From an uncultured Selenomonadales bacterium (GTDB lineage: Bacteria > Bacillota > Negativicutes > Selenomonadales > Selenomonadaceae), in contig CAMJRX010000022.1 in the NCBI GenBank assembly GCA_946408355.1, positions 1 to 39,186 on the forward strand: a stretch of DNA of 39,186 nt. Direction: 5' to 3'. Position numbers and translations under genes: made by a program. Numbering within the stretch: position 1 is the first letter of the stretch; the number at the start of each line of letters is the position of its first letter. Below, in pieces: positions 1 to 9,370 of the stretch. The notes below the pieces were generated by a model, which was given only the letters and a program-made list of their open reading frames with translations, did no database searches and was not told where the DNA came from.

Positions 1-88
1 GATTTTCGCATATAACCATAACGCGCCCTTTGCGCTTGATGATTTTGCATTTGTCACACAACTTTTTAACTGACGGTCTAACTTTCAT
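1..88 (-). CDS. rpmJ: 50S ribosomal protein L36, 3' end outside window
   Basis: Smallest protein of the large ribosomal subunit, normally 37-38 residues. The first 29 are visible, beginning [14 protein letters not shown]; the rest lies beyond the left edge. Cys11, Cys14 and Cys27 are three of the four usual zinc ligands; the fourth, a His, would fall outside. The ATG at 86-88 is preceded by an AGGAGG ribosome binding site. It is the last visible gene of the leftward spc operon, directly after infA as in other Firmicutes. Confidence 0.95.
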   Translation of the reverse strand, partial: MKVRPSVKKLCDKCKIIKRKGRVMVICEN

Positions 89-114
89 AATGCCCGCCTC
101 CTAAACGATTCGAT

Positions 115-143
115 AATGTACCACGTTTTCTAATTATTGTCTA
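115..143 (-). promoter_or_regulatory. Possible internal sigma-A promoter before rpmJ
   Basis: On the minus strand a TAGACA -35 box (138-143) is followed after 17 bases by TACATT (115-120). The site lies in the 58-base gap between infA and rpmJ, which is longer than most gaps in this operon. It could give extra transcription of rpmJ and the genes beyond the edge (rpsM, rpsK and rpoA are expected there). The -10 box matches only four of six consensus bases, so this is tentative. Confidence 0.35.
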
Positions 144-146
144 TAG

Positions 147-365
147 TTATTTAAAACGATAAGTAATTCTGCCGCGTGTCAAGTCGTAAGGCGTAAGCTC
201 AATCGTAACTTTGTCGCCAGGAAGAATTCGGATAAAGTTCATGCGGATTTTCCCCGACACGTGAGCTAAGACTTTATGTCCATTAGACAACTCGACTTGA
301 AACATTGCATTTGGCAGAGCCTCCAAAACTTTGCCCTCGACTTCGATAACGTCTTGTTTTGACAT
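147..365 (-). CDS. infA: Translation initiation factor IF-1
   Basis: 72 residues, the family's usual length. IF-1 is a single OB-fold protein that binds the A site of the 30S subunit during initiation and assists IF-2 and IF-3. The typical features are visible: the N-terminal [20 protein letters not shown], the central [20 protein letters not shown] and the C-terminal RITYRFK. An ATG start follows a GGAGG-type site. It lies 16 bases after adk with no map gene between them, unlike the common secY-adk-map-infA order. Confidence 0.97.
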   Translation of the reverse strand: MSKQDVIEVEGKVLEALPNAMFQVELSNGHKVLAHVSGKIRMNFIRILPGDKVTIELTPYDLTRGRITYRFK

Positions 366-381
366 GATTGTCTCCTCCGGA

Positions 382-1050
<669 letters not shown>

Positions 1051-2307
1051 TTATTTCATGAAGCCTTCATAGTGCCGCATAACGACCATCGCTTCGATTT
1101 GTTTCATTGTGTGGAGCGCGACGCTTACGACAATCAATAACGCCGTCCCTCCGAAATATACGCCTTGAATGTGAGTTGCTCCGCCTATCAAATTCGGCAA
1201 CACCGCAATAAACGCCAAATACAACGAACCCGCCGTTACCAATCTTGTCAGCACATAGTCCACATAATCCGCCGTCGGTTGTCCGGGTCTTATTCCCGGT
1301 ATGAACGCGCCGTATTTTTTGAGGTTGTCCGCCATATCCGGTATCTTCACCGTGACCGCCGTATAAAAATACGTAAAGAAAATTATTAACACGACGTAGA
1401 TTGAAGTTTGAAGCGGCGTCCCCCATTGCAGATAAGCCGCCAATTTTTGTATCGTCGGATTGTCAATGAACTGCACAACCGTTATCGGGAACATTAGCAC
1501 TGACGACGCAAAAATTATCGGAATGACACCTGCGGGATTTACTTTCAACGGCAAGTGGCTCTGATGTCCGCCATAAGCCCTAGCTCCGACAACTCTTTTT
1601 GCGTAGGTTATCGGAATTCGACGTAAAGCCGCCTCGACGTAGATAACGAACACAATCATTGCCAGCGCGATTATCGCGAACAATACGACGCTGAAATAAT
1701 TTATTGTGCCCGCTTGAACGTATTGATAAATCGTCGCCAAATTCTTAGGTAATGCCGCCACAATTCCCGCGAAGATTATTAACGATATGCCGTTGCCAAC
1801 GCCCTGCGCGGTTATCTGTTCGCCTATCCACATTAAAAGCGTTGTCCCTGCCGTCAACGTTATCGCGATTATCAAAATATTTACGGGGTTTGGATTAAGA
1901 ATTGCCGCTTTCAAGCCGATTGACATACCGATTGCTTGCGCAAATGCTAATACGACTGTCAACTTTCTGGTAACTCGCGTAGTTTTCTTGTGACCTTCCG
2001 CGCCTTCCTTTGACCATTGCTCCAAAGTCGGGATAACGACCGTCAAAAGTTGCATGATAATCGCCGCGTTGATATATGGCGTTATACTCATTGCGAAGAT
2101 AGAAAATTTGCTGAACGCGCCGCCGGAGAATAAATCCAACAGCCCGAACAAACTCCCGTTATTAAAGAGCTGTTCGATAGCCGTCGGATCTACTCCAGGT
2201 ACGGGAATGTGCGTGCCCATGCGGAACACTGCAAACATTATCAGCGTAAAAATTATTCGCTGCCTTAGCTCAGGAATCTTAAAGATATTTGACAGAGCCG
2301 ACAGCAC
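1051..2307 (-). CDS. secY: Protein translocase subunit SecY
   Basis: The channel-forming subunit of the SecYEG translocon, 418 residues with about ten hydrophobic segments, as expected. The N-terminus (IPELRQRIIFTLIMFAVFR), the plug-proximal HIPVPGVD and the loop ending IPGIRPGQPT near residue 320 are characteristic SecY features. It starts with GTG at 2305-2307, and only one base separates it from the rplO stop, so translation is probably coupled. The C-terminus ends in the typical basic tail EAMVVMRHYEGFMK. Confidence 0.97.
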   Translation of the reverse strand: MLSALSNIFKIPELRQRIIFTLIMFAVFRMGTHIPVPGVDPTAIEQLFNNGSLFGLLDLFSGGAFSKFSIFAMSITPYINAAIIMQLLTVVIPTLEQWSKEGAEGHKKTTRVTRKLTVVLAFAQAIGMSIGLKAAILNPNPVNILIIAITLTAGTTLLMWIGEQITAQGVGNGISLIIFAGIVAALPKNLATIYQYVQAGTINYFSVVLFAIIALAMIVFVIYVEAALRRIPITYAKRVVGARAYGGHQSHLPLKVNPAGVIPIIFASSVLMFPITVVQFIDNPTIQKLAAYLQWGTPLQTSIYVVLIIFFTYFYTAVTVKIPDMADNLKKYGAFIPGIRPGQPTADYVDYVLTRLVTAGSLYLAFIAVLPNLIGGATHIQGVYFGGTALLIVVSVALHTMKQIEAMVVMRHYEGFMK

Positions 2308-2308
2308 T

Positions 2309-2749
2309 TTAAATCACCTCAGCCGTCCCGCCGACAGCCTCAATCTTTTTAATAGCCGTCTTCGTGAACCCCTGCGCTTTAACGTTCAATTTTTTAGTCA
2401 ATTCGCCGTCGCCGAGAATCCTCACGCCGTCAAGGACATTTTTAAGGATACCAATTTCGACAAGCGCGACCGCGTCAACTGTCGTATCGTCGTCAAAAAT
2501 GTTGAGCGTCGCGACGTTGACTTCAGCATATTCATTGCGCCAAATATTTTTGAAACCGCGTTTGGGCAAGCGACGATAAATCGGCATCTGCCCGCCTTCA
2601 AAGCCCGGACGAACGCCGCCGCCGCTACGAGACTTCTGGCCTTTGTGGCCGCGCCCCGACGTTTTACCGCAACCGGAACCCGTGCCACGTCCCAAACGTG
2701 TTTTATCTTTGCGAGCACCTTCCGCAGGTTTAAGTTCGTGCAATTTCAT
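2309..2749 (-). CDS. rplO: 50S ribosomal protein L15
   Basis: 146 residues, normal for L15, a late-assembling 23S rRNA-binding protein of the large subunit. The glycine- and arginine-rich N-terminal extension ([20 protein letters not shown], residues 19-38) is the part that threads into rRNA. The globular part follows ([11 protein letters not shown], then the C-terminal [12 protein letters not shown]). ATG start with a good ribosome binding site. It lies between rpmD and secY in the standard spc order. Confidence 0.97.
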   Translation of the reverse strand: MKLHELKPAEGARKDKTRLGRGTGSGCGKTSGRGHKGQKSRSGGGVRPGFEGGQMPIYRRLPKRGFKNIWRNEYAEVNVATLNIFDDDTTVDAVALVEIGILKNVLDGVRILGDGELTKKLNVKAQGFTKTAIKKIEAVGGTAEVI

Positions 2750-2769
2750 CAGCTAAACCCCCTTTCGAT

Positions 2770-2979
2770 TTATTTTTCAAGTGCAACCTTAGCCTCTTCT
2801 GCGACTTCCTCGACCTTCACGAGATGTTCAACTTTGTGAATTTGTCCGCGGATCGTCGGGGAATCGGGCAGTATCGAAAAGGAATTTAATTTGCGCAAAC
2901 CGAGCGAACGGACTGTTCTGCGTTGAGTTTCGGGACGACCGATTACGCTTCTGACCAATGTGATTTTCAATTTAGCCAC
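2770..2979 (-). CDS. rpmD: 50S ribosomal protein L30
   Basis: Begins at GTG (2977-2979), eight bases after GGAGG, giving [20 protein letters not shown], the canonical L30 start. The open frame extends further upstream, but that part overlaps the rpsE stop region and lacks homology. The protein has 69 residues; bacterial L30 is usually about 58-60. The extra residues form an acidic and alanine-rich tail ([14 protein letters not shown]). L30 is a small peripheral protein of the 50S subunit, missing in some bacterial groups. Confidence 0.95.
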   Translation of the reverse strand: MAKLKITLVRSVIGRPETQRRTVRSLGLRKLNSFSILPDSPTIRGQIHKVEHLVKVEEVAEEAKVALEK

Positions 2980-2992
2980 GTGTCGACCCTCC

Positions 2993-3493
2993 TTAGTTAA
3001 AAAGCTCCGCAACAGTTTTGCCGCGCAATTCGGCGACAACTTCCGCACGCTTTAACATTTTCAAACCCTCAAGCGTCGCACGCACCATATTATTGGGATT
3101 GGACGAGCCGAGAGATTTAGTCAATATGTCGTGGACGCCGGCGAGTTCAAGCACCGCACGAGCAGGACCGCCCGCGATAACGCCGGTACCTTTGGACGCA
3201 GGACGCAACATAACTCTACCTGCGCCGAATACGCCAACTACGCCGTGAGGTATTGAACGCTCTTTAAGAGCAACCTCGATTAAATTTTTCTTAGCATCGT
3301 CGACGCCCTTGCGAATCGCTTCGGGAACTTCAGCCGCTTTACCGAGTCCGACGCCGACTTTGCCGTTTTTGTTGCCGACGACGACCAACGCGCTGAATGA
3401 AAATCTGCGACCGCCTTTAACAACTTTAGCGACACGATTTATAAAAACAACCTTCTCCTCGAATTCGGGAGTTTCAGTTTCATTTCGGGGCAT
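2993..3493 (-). CDS. rpsE: 30S ribosomal protein S5
   Basis: 166 residues, the normal length. S5 lies at the back of the 30S subunit near the mRNA entry and decoding region and affects translational accuracy. The N-terminal double-stranded-RNA-binding fold ([20 protein letters not shown]) and the C-terminal domain ([20 protein letters not shown]) are both clear. ATG start preceded by GGGAGG. It follows rplR and precedes rpmD, as in the usual spc order. Confidence 0.97.
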   Translation of the reverse strand: MPRNETETPEFEEKVVFINRVAKVVKGGRRFSFSALVVVGNKNGKVGVGLGKAAEVPEAIRKGVDDAKKNLIEVALKERSIPHGVVGVFGAGRVMLRPASKGTGVIAGGPARAVLELAGVHDILTKSLGSSNPNNMVRATLEGLKMLKRAEVVAELRGKTVAELFN

Positions 3494-3511
3494 TAGTTCA
3501 ACCTCCCTCTT

Positions 3512-3871
3512 TTAAAATTTAAGTCCGCCCTCACGAGCCGCCTGAGCCAATGCCGCAACGCGCCCATGATAGATATATCCGCCGCGATCAAAGACGACCT
3601 CGCTGATACCTTTTTCGAGAGCCTTTTTGGCAATCGCCGCGCCGACAGCTTTAGCCGCCGCAATGTTGCCGCCAGTGCCCTCGAAGTCCTTATCAAGGGA
3701 GCTTGCTGCCGCGAGTGTCATGCCTTTATCGTCGTCGATGACTTGCGCGTAAATATGCTTGAGAGAGCGGAACACATTCAAGCGCGGACGCTCAGCCGTG
3801 CCCGCCACGCGATTGCGAACGCGCAAATGTCTCTTTTGGCGAGTTTCGTTTTTATCTGCCTTAAGAAGCAC
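3512..3871 (-). CDS. rplR: 50S ribosomal protein L18
   Basis: 119 residues. L18 binds 5S rRNA in the central protuberance together with L5 and L25. The hallmark residues are visible: the basic N-terminal [20 protein letters not shown], the [14 protein letters not shown] strand and the C-terminal [23 protein letters not shown]. It starts with GTG at 3869-3871 after GGAGGAG. The gap to the upstream gene is 42 bases, and that gene is a VOC-fold protein rather than rplF, which is unusual. Confidence 0.97.
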   Translation of the reverse strand: MLLKADKNETRQKRHLRVRNRVAGTAERPRLNVFRSLKHIYAQVIDDDKGMTLAAASSLDKDFEGTGGNIAAAKAVGAAIAKKALEKGISEVVFDRGGYIYHGRVAALAQAAREGGLKF

Positions 3872-3913
3872 TCCGTACTCCTCCTTCGCCGTAAAAATCT
3901 TAAATCGAATTAA

Positions 3914-4318
3914 TCAATCACGGAAATCGTCATGCTCCGCGATAACTTCAATCTCGTTGCCTTCGGGGTCGACGACAACAGCCTCATAATAGCCGTCTCC
4001 AGTCGTGCGTGCGCCGCTAACAACGATAACGCCGTCTGCGTCGAATTTCTTCATCATGTCGTCAACGTCCTTGCGGTCGCCAACGCAAATTGCAAGGTGA
4101 TGATAACCCGTGCGATAGCGGTCTTTCTTCGGGTCAGCCGAGCTGGTGCGCGTCATAATTTCGAGGCGTGAGCCATCGGCAAAACTAAGAAAGTAATTGC
4201 TGAAGTCATTGCGGAAGTTGCTGTATTTGGAACCTGCTTTTGCGTTGAAGTATTTGACGAAGAAATCTTTCTCCGCCTCCAAGTCATTAACGTACATGGC
4301 AACGTGGTCGATTCTCAT
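3914..4318 (-). CDS. VOC-fold (glyoxalase/bleomycin-resistance family) protein 1
   Basis: 134 residues, a complete single-chain VOC protein with two beta-alpha-beta-beta-beta modules. All four metal-ligand positions of glyoxalase I-type enzymes appear present: His5 (IDHVAMYV), Glu53 (SRLEIM), His74 (GYHHLAICV) and Glu124 (DPEGNEIEV). The family includes lactoylglutathione lyases, dioxygenases, epimerases and thiol transferases, so the substrate cannot be assigned. ATG start with GGAGG upstream. It is about 60 percent identical by eye to the next gene, which implies tandem duplication. Its place inside the spc operon means it is probably transcribed with ribosomal genes. Confidence 0.85.
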   Translation of the reverse strand: MRIDHVAMYVNDLEAEKDFFVKYFNAKAGSKYSNFRNDFSNYFLSFADGSRLEIMTRTSSADPKKDRYRTGYHHLAICVGDRKDVDDMMKKFDADGVIVVSGARTTGDGYYEAVVVDPEGNEIEVIAEHDDFRD

Positions 4319-4348
4319 GATTATACCTCCGTTTTGTCAAAAAGAAAT

Positions 4349-4747
4349 TCAGTTGCCGAAGTTGCCCGCGAGAAGTTCAATCTCGTTGCCTTCGGGGTCG
4401 GTCACGATACTTGCATAGTAGCCGTCACCTGTTTTGCGCGGAGCAACCATGATAACCATTCCGTCATCTTCCAATTTACTTGTAATCGCGTCGACATCTT
4501 TTTTATCGCCAACGTTAATTGCAATGTGATGATAACCGGAACGATATTTTTCTTTCTTGGGGTCAAACATACCGGTGCGATGCATAATTTCAAAACGCGA
4601 GCCGTTGTCAAAAGTAAGGAAATAACTGGTGAAGTCGCCTTGAAAGTTGGTATATTTCTCGGTAGCCTTCGCGCCGAAATATTTCACGAAGAATTCTTTT
4701 TCGACTTCCAAATTGTTTACGTATATGGCAACGTGTTCAATGTTCAT
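4349..4747 (-). CDS. VOC-fold (glyoxalase/bleomycin-resistance family) protein 2
   Basis: 132 residues, paralogue of the adjacent VOC gene. The same putative metal ligands are kept: His5 (IEHVAIYV), Glu53 (SRFEIM), His74 (GYHHIAINV) and a Glu in DPEGNEIELL. Differences cluster in the mid region (RTGMFDPKKEKY against RTSSADPKKDRY) and at the C-terminus, so the two may differ in substrate or form a heterodimer; that is inference. ATG start with GGAGG, 15 bases after rplF, so it is embedded in the ribosomal operon. Its reaction is unknown. Confidence 0.85.
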   Translation of the reverse strand: MNIEHVAIYVNNLEVEKEFFVKYFGAKATEKYTNFQGDFTSYFLTFDNGSRFEIMHRTGMFDPKKEKYRSGYHHIAINVGDKKDVDAITSKLEDDGMVIMVAPRKTGDGYYASIVTDPEGNEIELLAGNFGN

Positions 4748-4762
4748 GATTATGCCTCCGAA

Positions 4763-5314
4763 TTACTTCTTGCCCTTCGCGCCAGCTTTACCTTCCTTGC
4801 GGCGGATATGTTCGCCCGCGTATTTAATGCCCTTGCCCTTGTAGGGTTCAGGTTCACGCCAGCCGCGAATATTTGCCGCAACCGCGCCGACGAGTTCCTT
4901 ATCTATGCCGTGAACAGTTATCGTTGTAGCCGTTGGAGCGTCAAGCGTAATGCCTGCAGGCGGCTCAATAATCACGGGGTGGGAGTAGCCGAGCGACAAG
5001 TTCAAATTCTTGCCCTGCTTAGCCGCACGATAGCCGACGCCGGCAATCTCAAGATTTTTGGTAAAGCCTTGAGTTACGCCGACGACCATATTGTTAATCA
5101 GCGTGCGACTTAAGCCATGCAAACTTCTATGCGTTTTATCGTCCGAGGGGCGTGCCACCGTCAAGACGCCGTCCTCAATGCTTATTTTCATTTCCGTGGA
5201 GATCTTGCGGGACAATTCGCCCTTGGGACCTTTGACATGCACCAGATTATCTTCGCCGACACTTACGGTGACGCCGGCGGGAATATGTATCGGTGCTCTT
5301 CCAATTCGAGACAT
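4763..5314 (-). CDS. rplF: 50S ribosomal protein L6
   Basis: 183 residues, normal for L6, which lies near the factor-binding centre and sarcin-ricin loop of the 50S subunit. The N-terminus [15 protein letters not shown] and the C-terminal signature [20 protein letters not shown] are diagnostic. It ends in a basic [11 protein letters not shown] tail. ATG start with GGAGGTGCTGAC upstream. The gene after it is a VOC-fold protein instead of rplR. Confidence 0.97.
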   Translation of the reverse strand: MSRIGRAPIHIPAGVTVSVGEDNLVHVKGPKGELSRKISTEMKISIEDGVLTVARPSDDKTHRSLHGLSRTLINNMVVGVTQGFTKNLEIAGVGYRAAKQGKNLNLSLGYSHPVIIEPPAGITLDAPTATTITVHGIDKELVGAVAANIRGWREPEPYKGKGIKYAGEHIRRKEGKAGAKGKK

Positions 5315-5335
5315 GTCAGCACCTCCAAAAATTTT

Positions 5336-5734
5336 TTACCAGACGTAAGCGATAACCTCGCCGCCAAGTCCTGCCTTACGAGCTTGTTTATCGCTCATAA
5401 TGCCCTGCGAAGTTGAGATAATCGCGATACCAAGCCCGCCGAGTACGCGAGGAAGGTCTTTCCTCTTGGTGTATTGACGAAGTCCTGGTCTGGAGATGCG
5501 CTTAATGCCCGTGATAACTTTTTCGCGTTCGGGACCGTATTTAAGCTTGACAGTCAAAATGCCCTGCTTGTTGTCCTCTGCGAAACTGTAATCTTTAATG
5601 TAGCCTTCCCGCTTGAGAACGTCCGCGATAGCGATTTTAATTTTCGAGCCGGGAATTTCCACTTTCTCGTGGTAGACAGAATTAGCATTGCGAATGCGCG
5701 TGAGCATATCCGCAATAGGATCAGTCATTGCCAT
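5336..5734 (-). CDS. rpsH: 30S ribosomal protein S8
   Basis: 132 residues starting [19 protein letters not shown]8 binds helix 21 of 16S rRNA and in E. coli represses the spc operon. The chosen ATG (5732-5734) gives the family's standard N-terminus; upstream frame codons fall on the AAGGAGG ribosome binding site. The spacing from GGAGG is about 13 bases; the ATG two codons further in is an alternative. The C-terminus [20 protein letters not shown] is a clear S8 signature. Confidence 0.96.
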   Translation of the reverse strand: MAMTDPIADMLTRIRNANSVYHEKVEIPGSKIKIAIADVLKREGYIKDYSFAEDNKQGILTVKLKYGPEREKVITGIKRISRPGLRQYTKRKDLPRVLGGLGIAIISTSQGIMSDKQARKAGLGGEVIAYVW

Positions 5735-5770
5735 AGGAAACCGATATCCTCCTTTCAAGTTTAAAAAATT

Positions 5771-5956
5771 TTACCAACTGGATTTTGTAATACCGGGAAT
5801 TGCTCCGGCGTAGCTTTGAACGCGGAAACAGATACGGCACATTTCAAACTTACGAATATAGCCGTGCGGTCTACCGCAGATTTTGCAACGGTTGTACTTA
5901 CGGGTTGAGAATTTCGGTTCCTTGCTCCACTTTTCGATTAAAGCTTTCTTCGCCAT
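5771..5956 (-). CDS. rpsN: 30S ribosomal protein S14, type Z (zinc-binding)
   Basis: 61 residues, the short zinc-containing form. Four cysteines form the zinc ribbon (Cys24, Cys27, Cys40, Cys43) inside [22 protein letters not shown]. Many Firmicutes carry this form in the spc operon and may hold a longer zinc-free paralogue elsewhere. S14 is a late-assembling protein of the 30S head. ATG start, 15 bases after rplE. Confidence 0.97.
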   Translation of the reverse strand: MAKKALIEKWSKEPKFSTRKYNRCKICGRPHGYIRKFEMCRICFRVQSYAGAIPGITKSSW

Positions 5957-5971
5957 TTGATAATCACTTCC

Positions 5972-6514
5972 TTAAGCGTTAGCGAACGGCATACCCATAA
6001 GCGAGAGAAATTCTCTAGCCTCTTCGTCGGTTTTAGCCGTCGTTACAATAATAATGTCCATGCCGCGAATCTTATCAATCTTGTCGTATTCGATTTCAGG
6101 AAAGATGAGCTGTTCTTTAACGCCGACCGCGTAATTGCCGCGCCCGTCGAAAGATTTTCTGCTTACACCGCGGAAGTCACGGACACGCGGCAGGGCGATA
6201 TTCATAAACTTATCGAGGAATTCATACATGCGACGACCGCGCAGAGTGACTTTGCAACCGATAGCCATACCGGTACGAAGTTTCCAAGCGGCAAGGGATT
6301 TTCTTGCGCGAGTGATAACGGGTTTTTGTCCGGCAATAGTAGTCAAATCAGCGATAGCCGATTCGAGAGCCTTAGCATTGCCGACAGCGTCGCCGCATGC
6401 CATATTGATTACGATTTTTTCAAGTTTCGGTACTTGCATGACGTTCTTGTAGGAAAATTTTTTCGTCATTGCGCCGACAACTTCATCTTTGTACTTATCC
6501 AAAAGTCTGCTCAT
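5972..6514 (-). CDS. rplE: 50S ribosomal protein L5
   Basis: 180 residues, normal length. L5 binds 5S rRNA in the central protuberance and touches the P-site tRNA. Signatures visible are the N-terminal [18 protein letters not shown], the [16 protein letters not shown] segment and the C-terminal [23 protein letters not shown] start with a GGAGGTG site. It sits between rplX and rpsN in standard order. Confidence 0.97.
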   Translation of the reverse strand: MSRLLDKYKDEVVGAMTKKFSYKNVMQVPKLEKIVINMACGDAVGNAKALESAIADLTTIAGQKPVITRARKSLAAWKLRTGMAIGCKVTLRGRRMYEFLDKFMNIALPRVRDFRGVSRKSFDGRGNYAVGVKEQLIFPEIEYDKIDKIRGMDIIIVTTAKTDEEAREFLSLMGMPFANA

Positions 6515-6533
6515 ATTTCCACCTCCTTACAAA

Positions 6534-6857
6534 TTATTCGATAACCTCGCCGCATTTTTTGCAGACGCGGGAATTTTTGCCGTTAACGTCTTTATGTCCA
6601 ATGCGCGTAGGTTTATTGCAAGCGGGACAAACGAGCTGAACTTTGCAAGCGTGAAGGGGCATTTCCTTAGTAATAATGCCACCCTGCGGAACTTTCAAGC
6701 TGGGTTTGCTGTGACGTTTAACTTTGTTGACGCCCTCGACGACAACTTTACCGGCTTTAGGCATTGCGCTAATAACTTTGCCCTGCTTGCCCTTGTCTTT
6801 GCCCGAAAGGACGACGACCGTGTCGCCCTTCTTGACGTGAAGTTTAATCAGTGACAA
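6534..6857 (-). CDS. rplX: 50S ribosomal protein L24
   Basis: 107 residues. L24 is an assembly initiator that binds near the 5' end of 23S rRNA. A KOW motif lies in the N-terminal third ([20 protein letters not shown]). The C-terminal part has a zinc-ribbon-like Cys4 set (Cys77, Cys80, Cys99, Cys102) seen in many but not all bacterial L24 proteins. It starts with TTG (6855-6857), seven bases after AGGAGG. Confidence 0.97.
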   Translation of the reverse strand: MSLIKLHVKKGDTVVVLSGKDKGKQGKVISAMPKAGKVVVEGVNKVKRHSKPSLKVPQGGIITKEMPLHACKVQLVCPACNKPTRIGHKDVNGKNSRVCKKCGEVIE

Positions 6858-6875
6858 CTCGGCACCTCCTTTCTT

Positions 6876-7244
6876 TTACAAAACTTCCGGCGCGAGTGAA
6901 ATAATTTTCATGAAATCTTTTTCGCGGAGTTCGCGGGCGACGGGTCCGAAAATACGAGTGCCGCGAGGGGTTTTATCCTCTTTGATGATGACTGCGGCAT
7001 TTTCGTCGAAACGAATATACGAACCATCAGGGCGGCGCAAACCTTTTTTGCTACGAACGACAACGGCTTTAACAACGTCGCCTTTCTTGACTTGACCGCC
7101 AGGCGTAGCCGATTTAACCGACGCAACGATAATGTCGCCGATATTGGCATAACGTCTGAACGAGCCGCCGAGCACGCGAATACACATGATTTCTTTTGCG
7201 CCGGTATTGTCGCCGACGTTCAATCTGCTCTGTTGCTGAATCAC
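6876..7244 (-). CDS. rplN: 50S ribosomal protein L14
   Basis: 122 residues, the typical length. L14 binds 23S rRNA and forms an intersubunit bridge to 16S rRNA. The protein begins [20 protein letters not shown] and contains [19 protein letters not shown] and [20 protein letters not shown], all diagnostic. GTG start preceded by GGAGG. It lies between rpsQ and rplX. Confidence 0.97.
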   Translation of the reverse strand: MIQQQSRLNVGDNTGAKEIMCIRVLGGSFRRYANIGDIIVASVKSATPGGQVKKGDVVKAVVVRSKKGLRRPDGSYIRFDENAAVIIKEDKTPRGTRIFGPVARELREKDFMKIISLAPEVL

Positions 7245-7268
7245 GTTTTAACCTCCTTCCCGAAAAAA

Positions 7269-7532
7269 TTACTTAGCCTTCTCGACGATTTTGACGAGCC
7301 GCCAACGTTTTTCCTTAGACAGCGGGCGCGTCTCCATAATGGAAACTTTATCGCCGACTTTAGCCTCGTTGTTTTTGTCGTGCGCTTTGAATTTTACCGT
7401 GCGCTTAACGGATTTTTTATAGAGTTTATGTTGAACGAGTTCTTCAATCGCGACGACAATCGTTTTTTCCATTTTATCGCTAACGACTTTGCCGACACGA
7501 ACTTTGCGTTCATTGCGTTTTTCTTCGCTCAC
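7269..7532 (-). CDS. rpsQ: 30S ribosomal protein S17
   Basis: 87 residues from the GTG at 7530-7532, seven bases after GGAGG; a longer frame upstream begins inside the Shine-Dalgarno region and is rejected. S17 is an OB-fold primary binder of 16S r[22 protein letters not shown] and [20 protein letters not shown] are the family's signature segments. It precedes rplN and follows rpmC. Confidence 0.96.
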   Translation of the reverse strand: MSEEKRNERKVRVGKVVSDKMEKTIVVAIEELVQHKLYKKSVKRTVKFKAHDKNNEAKVGDKVSIMETRPLSKEKRWRLVKIVEKAK

Positions 7533-7546
7533 GTTATCGCCTCCGT

Positions 7547-7747
7547 TCACTGTCTGATATTGAGTTCGCGTTCGCGCTGAATGGTTTTAACTTGCGCGAT
7601 TGAGCGTTTTACTTCGCGGAGGCGCATGGGATTTTCGAGTTGTCCCGTAGCGTGTTGAAAGCGGAGGTTAAAAAGTTCTTCCTTGAGTGATTTGATTTTT
7701 TCCGCCTGTTCGTCGGGCGTCATATCACGAATTTCATTAACCTTCAT
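7547..7747 (-). CDS. rpmC: 50S ribosomal protein L29
   Basis: 66 residues, [20 protein letters not shown] onward, ending in the usual helix [15 protein letters not shown]29 is a two-helix protein close to the peptide exit tunnel, next to L23. The ATG (7745-7747) lies inside the 3' end of rplP, an 11-base overlap, so the two are probably translationally coupled. A modest AAGGCGG site precedes it. Confidence 0.96.
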   Translation of the reverse strand: MKVNEIRDMTPDEQAEKIKSLKEELFNLRFQHATGQLENPMRLREVKRSIAQVKTIQRERELNIRQ

Positions 7748-8285
7748 GAGATTCACCGCCTTCTTTAGCTTCAGCAGTTGCCGCCTCTTGAGCGTGTTCT
7801 TGTTCGTAAGCCGCATGAGCCGCCTTTTTAGCATCGGCGAGAGTTTCATTTACGACGGGAACATATACGTCGCCTTGATGATCGCTGACGATAAATTTAG
7901 TTTTAATCGGGAGCTTGTGACCTGCGAGACGCATAGCCTCTGCGGCAATTTCTTTGGGAACGCCAGCCATTTCAAACAGCACGCGACCCGGCTTAACGAC
8001 TGCAACCCAGTATTCAGGCGAGCCTTTACCGGAACCCATACGAGTTTCAGCAGGTTTTGCCGTAACGGGCTTGTCGGGGAAAATTTTAATCCAGACTTGA
8101 CCTCCGCGACGGATATAACGTGTCATTGCGATACGAGCCGCCTCAATCTGACGATTAGTTATCCAGGCCGGCTCCAATGCTACTAAGCCGTATTGACCGT
8201 GCGCGATTGTGTTGCCGCGATTAGCTTTACCCTTCATGCGACCGCGAAATTGTTTGCGGTATTTTGTCCTCTTCGGAATCAACAT
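7737..8285 (-). CDS. rplP: 50S ribosomal protein L16 with C-terminal extension
   Basis: 182 residues, whereas bacterial L16 is usually about 136-145. Residues 1-133 are a standard L16 ([20 protein letters not shown], then [13 protein letters not shown]), which helps position tRNA at the A site. Residues 134-182 are an extra tail, [20 protein letters not shown] followed by a Glu/Ala/His-rich end. The start overlaps the rpsC stop by one base (TAATG). The frame of the tail is uninterrupted and its stop lies within rpmC, so this is not an obvious frameshift. Confidence 0.96.
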   Translation of the reverse strand: MLIPKRTKYRKQFRGRMKGKANRGNTIAHGQYGLVALEPAWITNRQIEAARIAMTRYIRRGGQVWIKIFPDKPVTAKPAETRMGSGKGSPEYWVAVVKPGRVLFEMAGVPKEIAAEAMRLAGHKLPIKTKFIVSDHQGDVYVPVVNETLADAKKAAHAAYEQEHAQEAATAEAKEGGESHEG

Positions 8286-8962
8286 TATGCGTCACTCCCT
8301 TCCGCTTGACGGACGCCCTTGTCCTTTTTGTCGGGGAGAATTTCGCCTTTGAAAATCCAAACTTTAATTCCGATGCGCCCGTAAGTCGTATTAGCCTCCG
8401 CAAAACCGTAATCAATATCTGCGCGGAGCGTATGCAGAGGAATGGAGCCTTCGCGATAAGATTCACTGCGGGCAATTTCTGCGCCACCCAAACGACCACT
8501 GCAAGCGATTTTAATTCCCTTAGCACCCAGACGCATTGTTCTGCCGACGGATTGTTTCATTGCGCGACGGAAAGCAATTCTGCGTTCCAACTGCGACGCA
8601 ATATTTTCTGCGACAAGTAAAGCGTCCAAATCGGGCTGACGAATCTCCATAATGTTAATATCGACGCGCTTATCGGTGAGCTTCTTGAGTTTATTTTTTA
8701 TGTCCTCAATGCCTGCGCCGCCGCGCCCGATAACCATACCAGGTTTAGCAGTGTGAATTGTAAGTTTAAGGCGTTTTTCCGAGCGTTCAATCTCTATGCG
8801 CGAGACGCCCGCCGACGCCAATTGCTTATCGGTTTTGATCGCTTTGCGGATTTTAATATCTTCGTGAAGATTTGTCGCGAAGTCTTTATCTGCGTACCAT
8901 TTCGCGTCCCACGTCTTGACTATGCCGAGGCGTATTCCATGCGGATGTACCTTCTGACCCAA
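8285..8962 (-). CDS. rpsC: 30S ribosomal protein S3
   Basis: 225 residues, normal. S3 lies at the mRNA entry tunnel and contributes to helicase activity. It begins [20 protein letters not shown], with a type II KH domain whose GXXG loop is GRGG at 79-82. The C-terminal domain contains [20 protein letters not shown]. It starts with TTG at 8960-8962 after GGAGGG. Its stop overlaps the rplP ATG by one base. Confidence 0.97.
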   Translation of the reverse strand: MGQKVHPHGIRLGIVKTWDAKWYADKDFATNLHEDIKIRKAIKTDKQLASAGVSRIEIERSEKRLKLTIHTAKPGMVIGRGGAGIEDIKNKLKKLTDKRVDINIMEIRQPDLDALLVAENIASQLERRIAFRRAMKQSVGRTMRLGAKGIKIACSGRLGGAEIARSESYREGSIPLHTLRADIDYGFAEANTTYGRIGIKVWIFKGEILPDKKDKGVRQAEGSDA

Positions 8963-8983
8963 ACCGTTTCCCTCCTTTGTAAA

Positions 8984-9340
8984 TTATTCTTCGGCTGCCT
9001 TTTCGCTAACGACAACCGTAATATGTGAGGTGCGTTTTAAAATGCTGAACGCCTGCCCACGCGAGCGCGGGTGATACCTCTTGATTGTCGGTCCGCCGTC
9101 GACAAAACATTTCGAGATGAAAAGTTTATCGGAATCCATATCGAAATTATTTTCCGCGTTTGCAACAGCACTCTTGAGAACTTTTTCAATCAGCGTTGCA
9201 CCGCGTTTAGGCGTGAACTTCAAAATCGCGAAGGCGTCCGCAACTTCTTTGCCGCGAATCAAATCCATGACGATACGAACTTTGCGCGGCGCAATTCTTA
9301 CATACTTGGCGATTGCTTTGGCTTCCTTGACTTCTGCCAC
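8984..9340 (-). CDS. rplV: 50S ribosomal protein L22
   Basis: 118 residues. L22 lines the peptide exit tunnel, and its beta hairpin is where macrolide-resistance changes occur. Visible signatures are [19 protein letters not shown] and the hairpin and C-terminal segment [20 protein letters not shown]. No deletion is evident in the hairpin. GTG start after GGAGGAG. A short acidic EKAAEE tail ends the protein. Confidence 0.97.
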   Translation of the reverse strand: MAEVKEAKAIAKYVRIAPRKVRIVMDLIRGKEVADAFAILKFTPKRGATLIEKVLKSAVANAENNFDMDSDKLFISKCFVDGGPTIKRYHPRSRGQAFSILKRTSHITVVVSEKAAEE

Positions 9341-9370
9341 TTCAACTCCTCCTTTCTTCAGACGGTAAAT

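Noticed and set aside
4304-5113. Plus-strand frame of 269 codons opposite the VOC genes and rplF
   Set aside because: It lies entirely antisense to three real genes with good starts, and its product has no recognisable domain.
7737-7747. Frameshift at the rplP-rpmC overlap causing the long L16 tail
   Set aside because: Both frames are open and complete, the overlap is only 11 bases, and the tail's 49 codons contain no stop, so a simple error is not evident.
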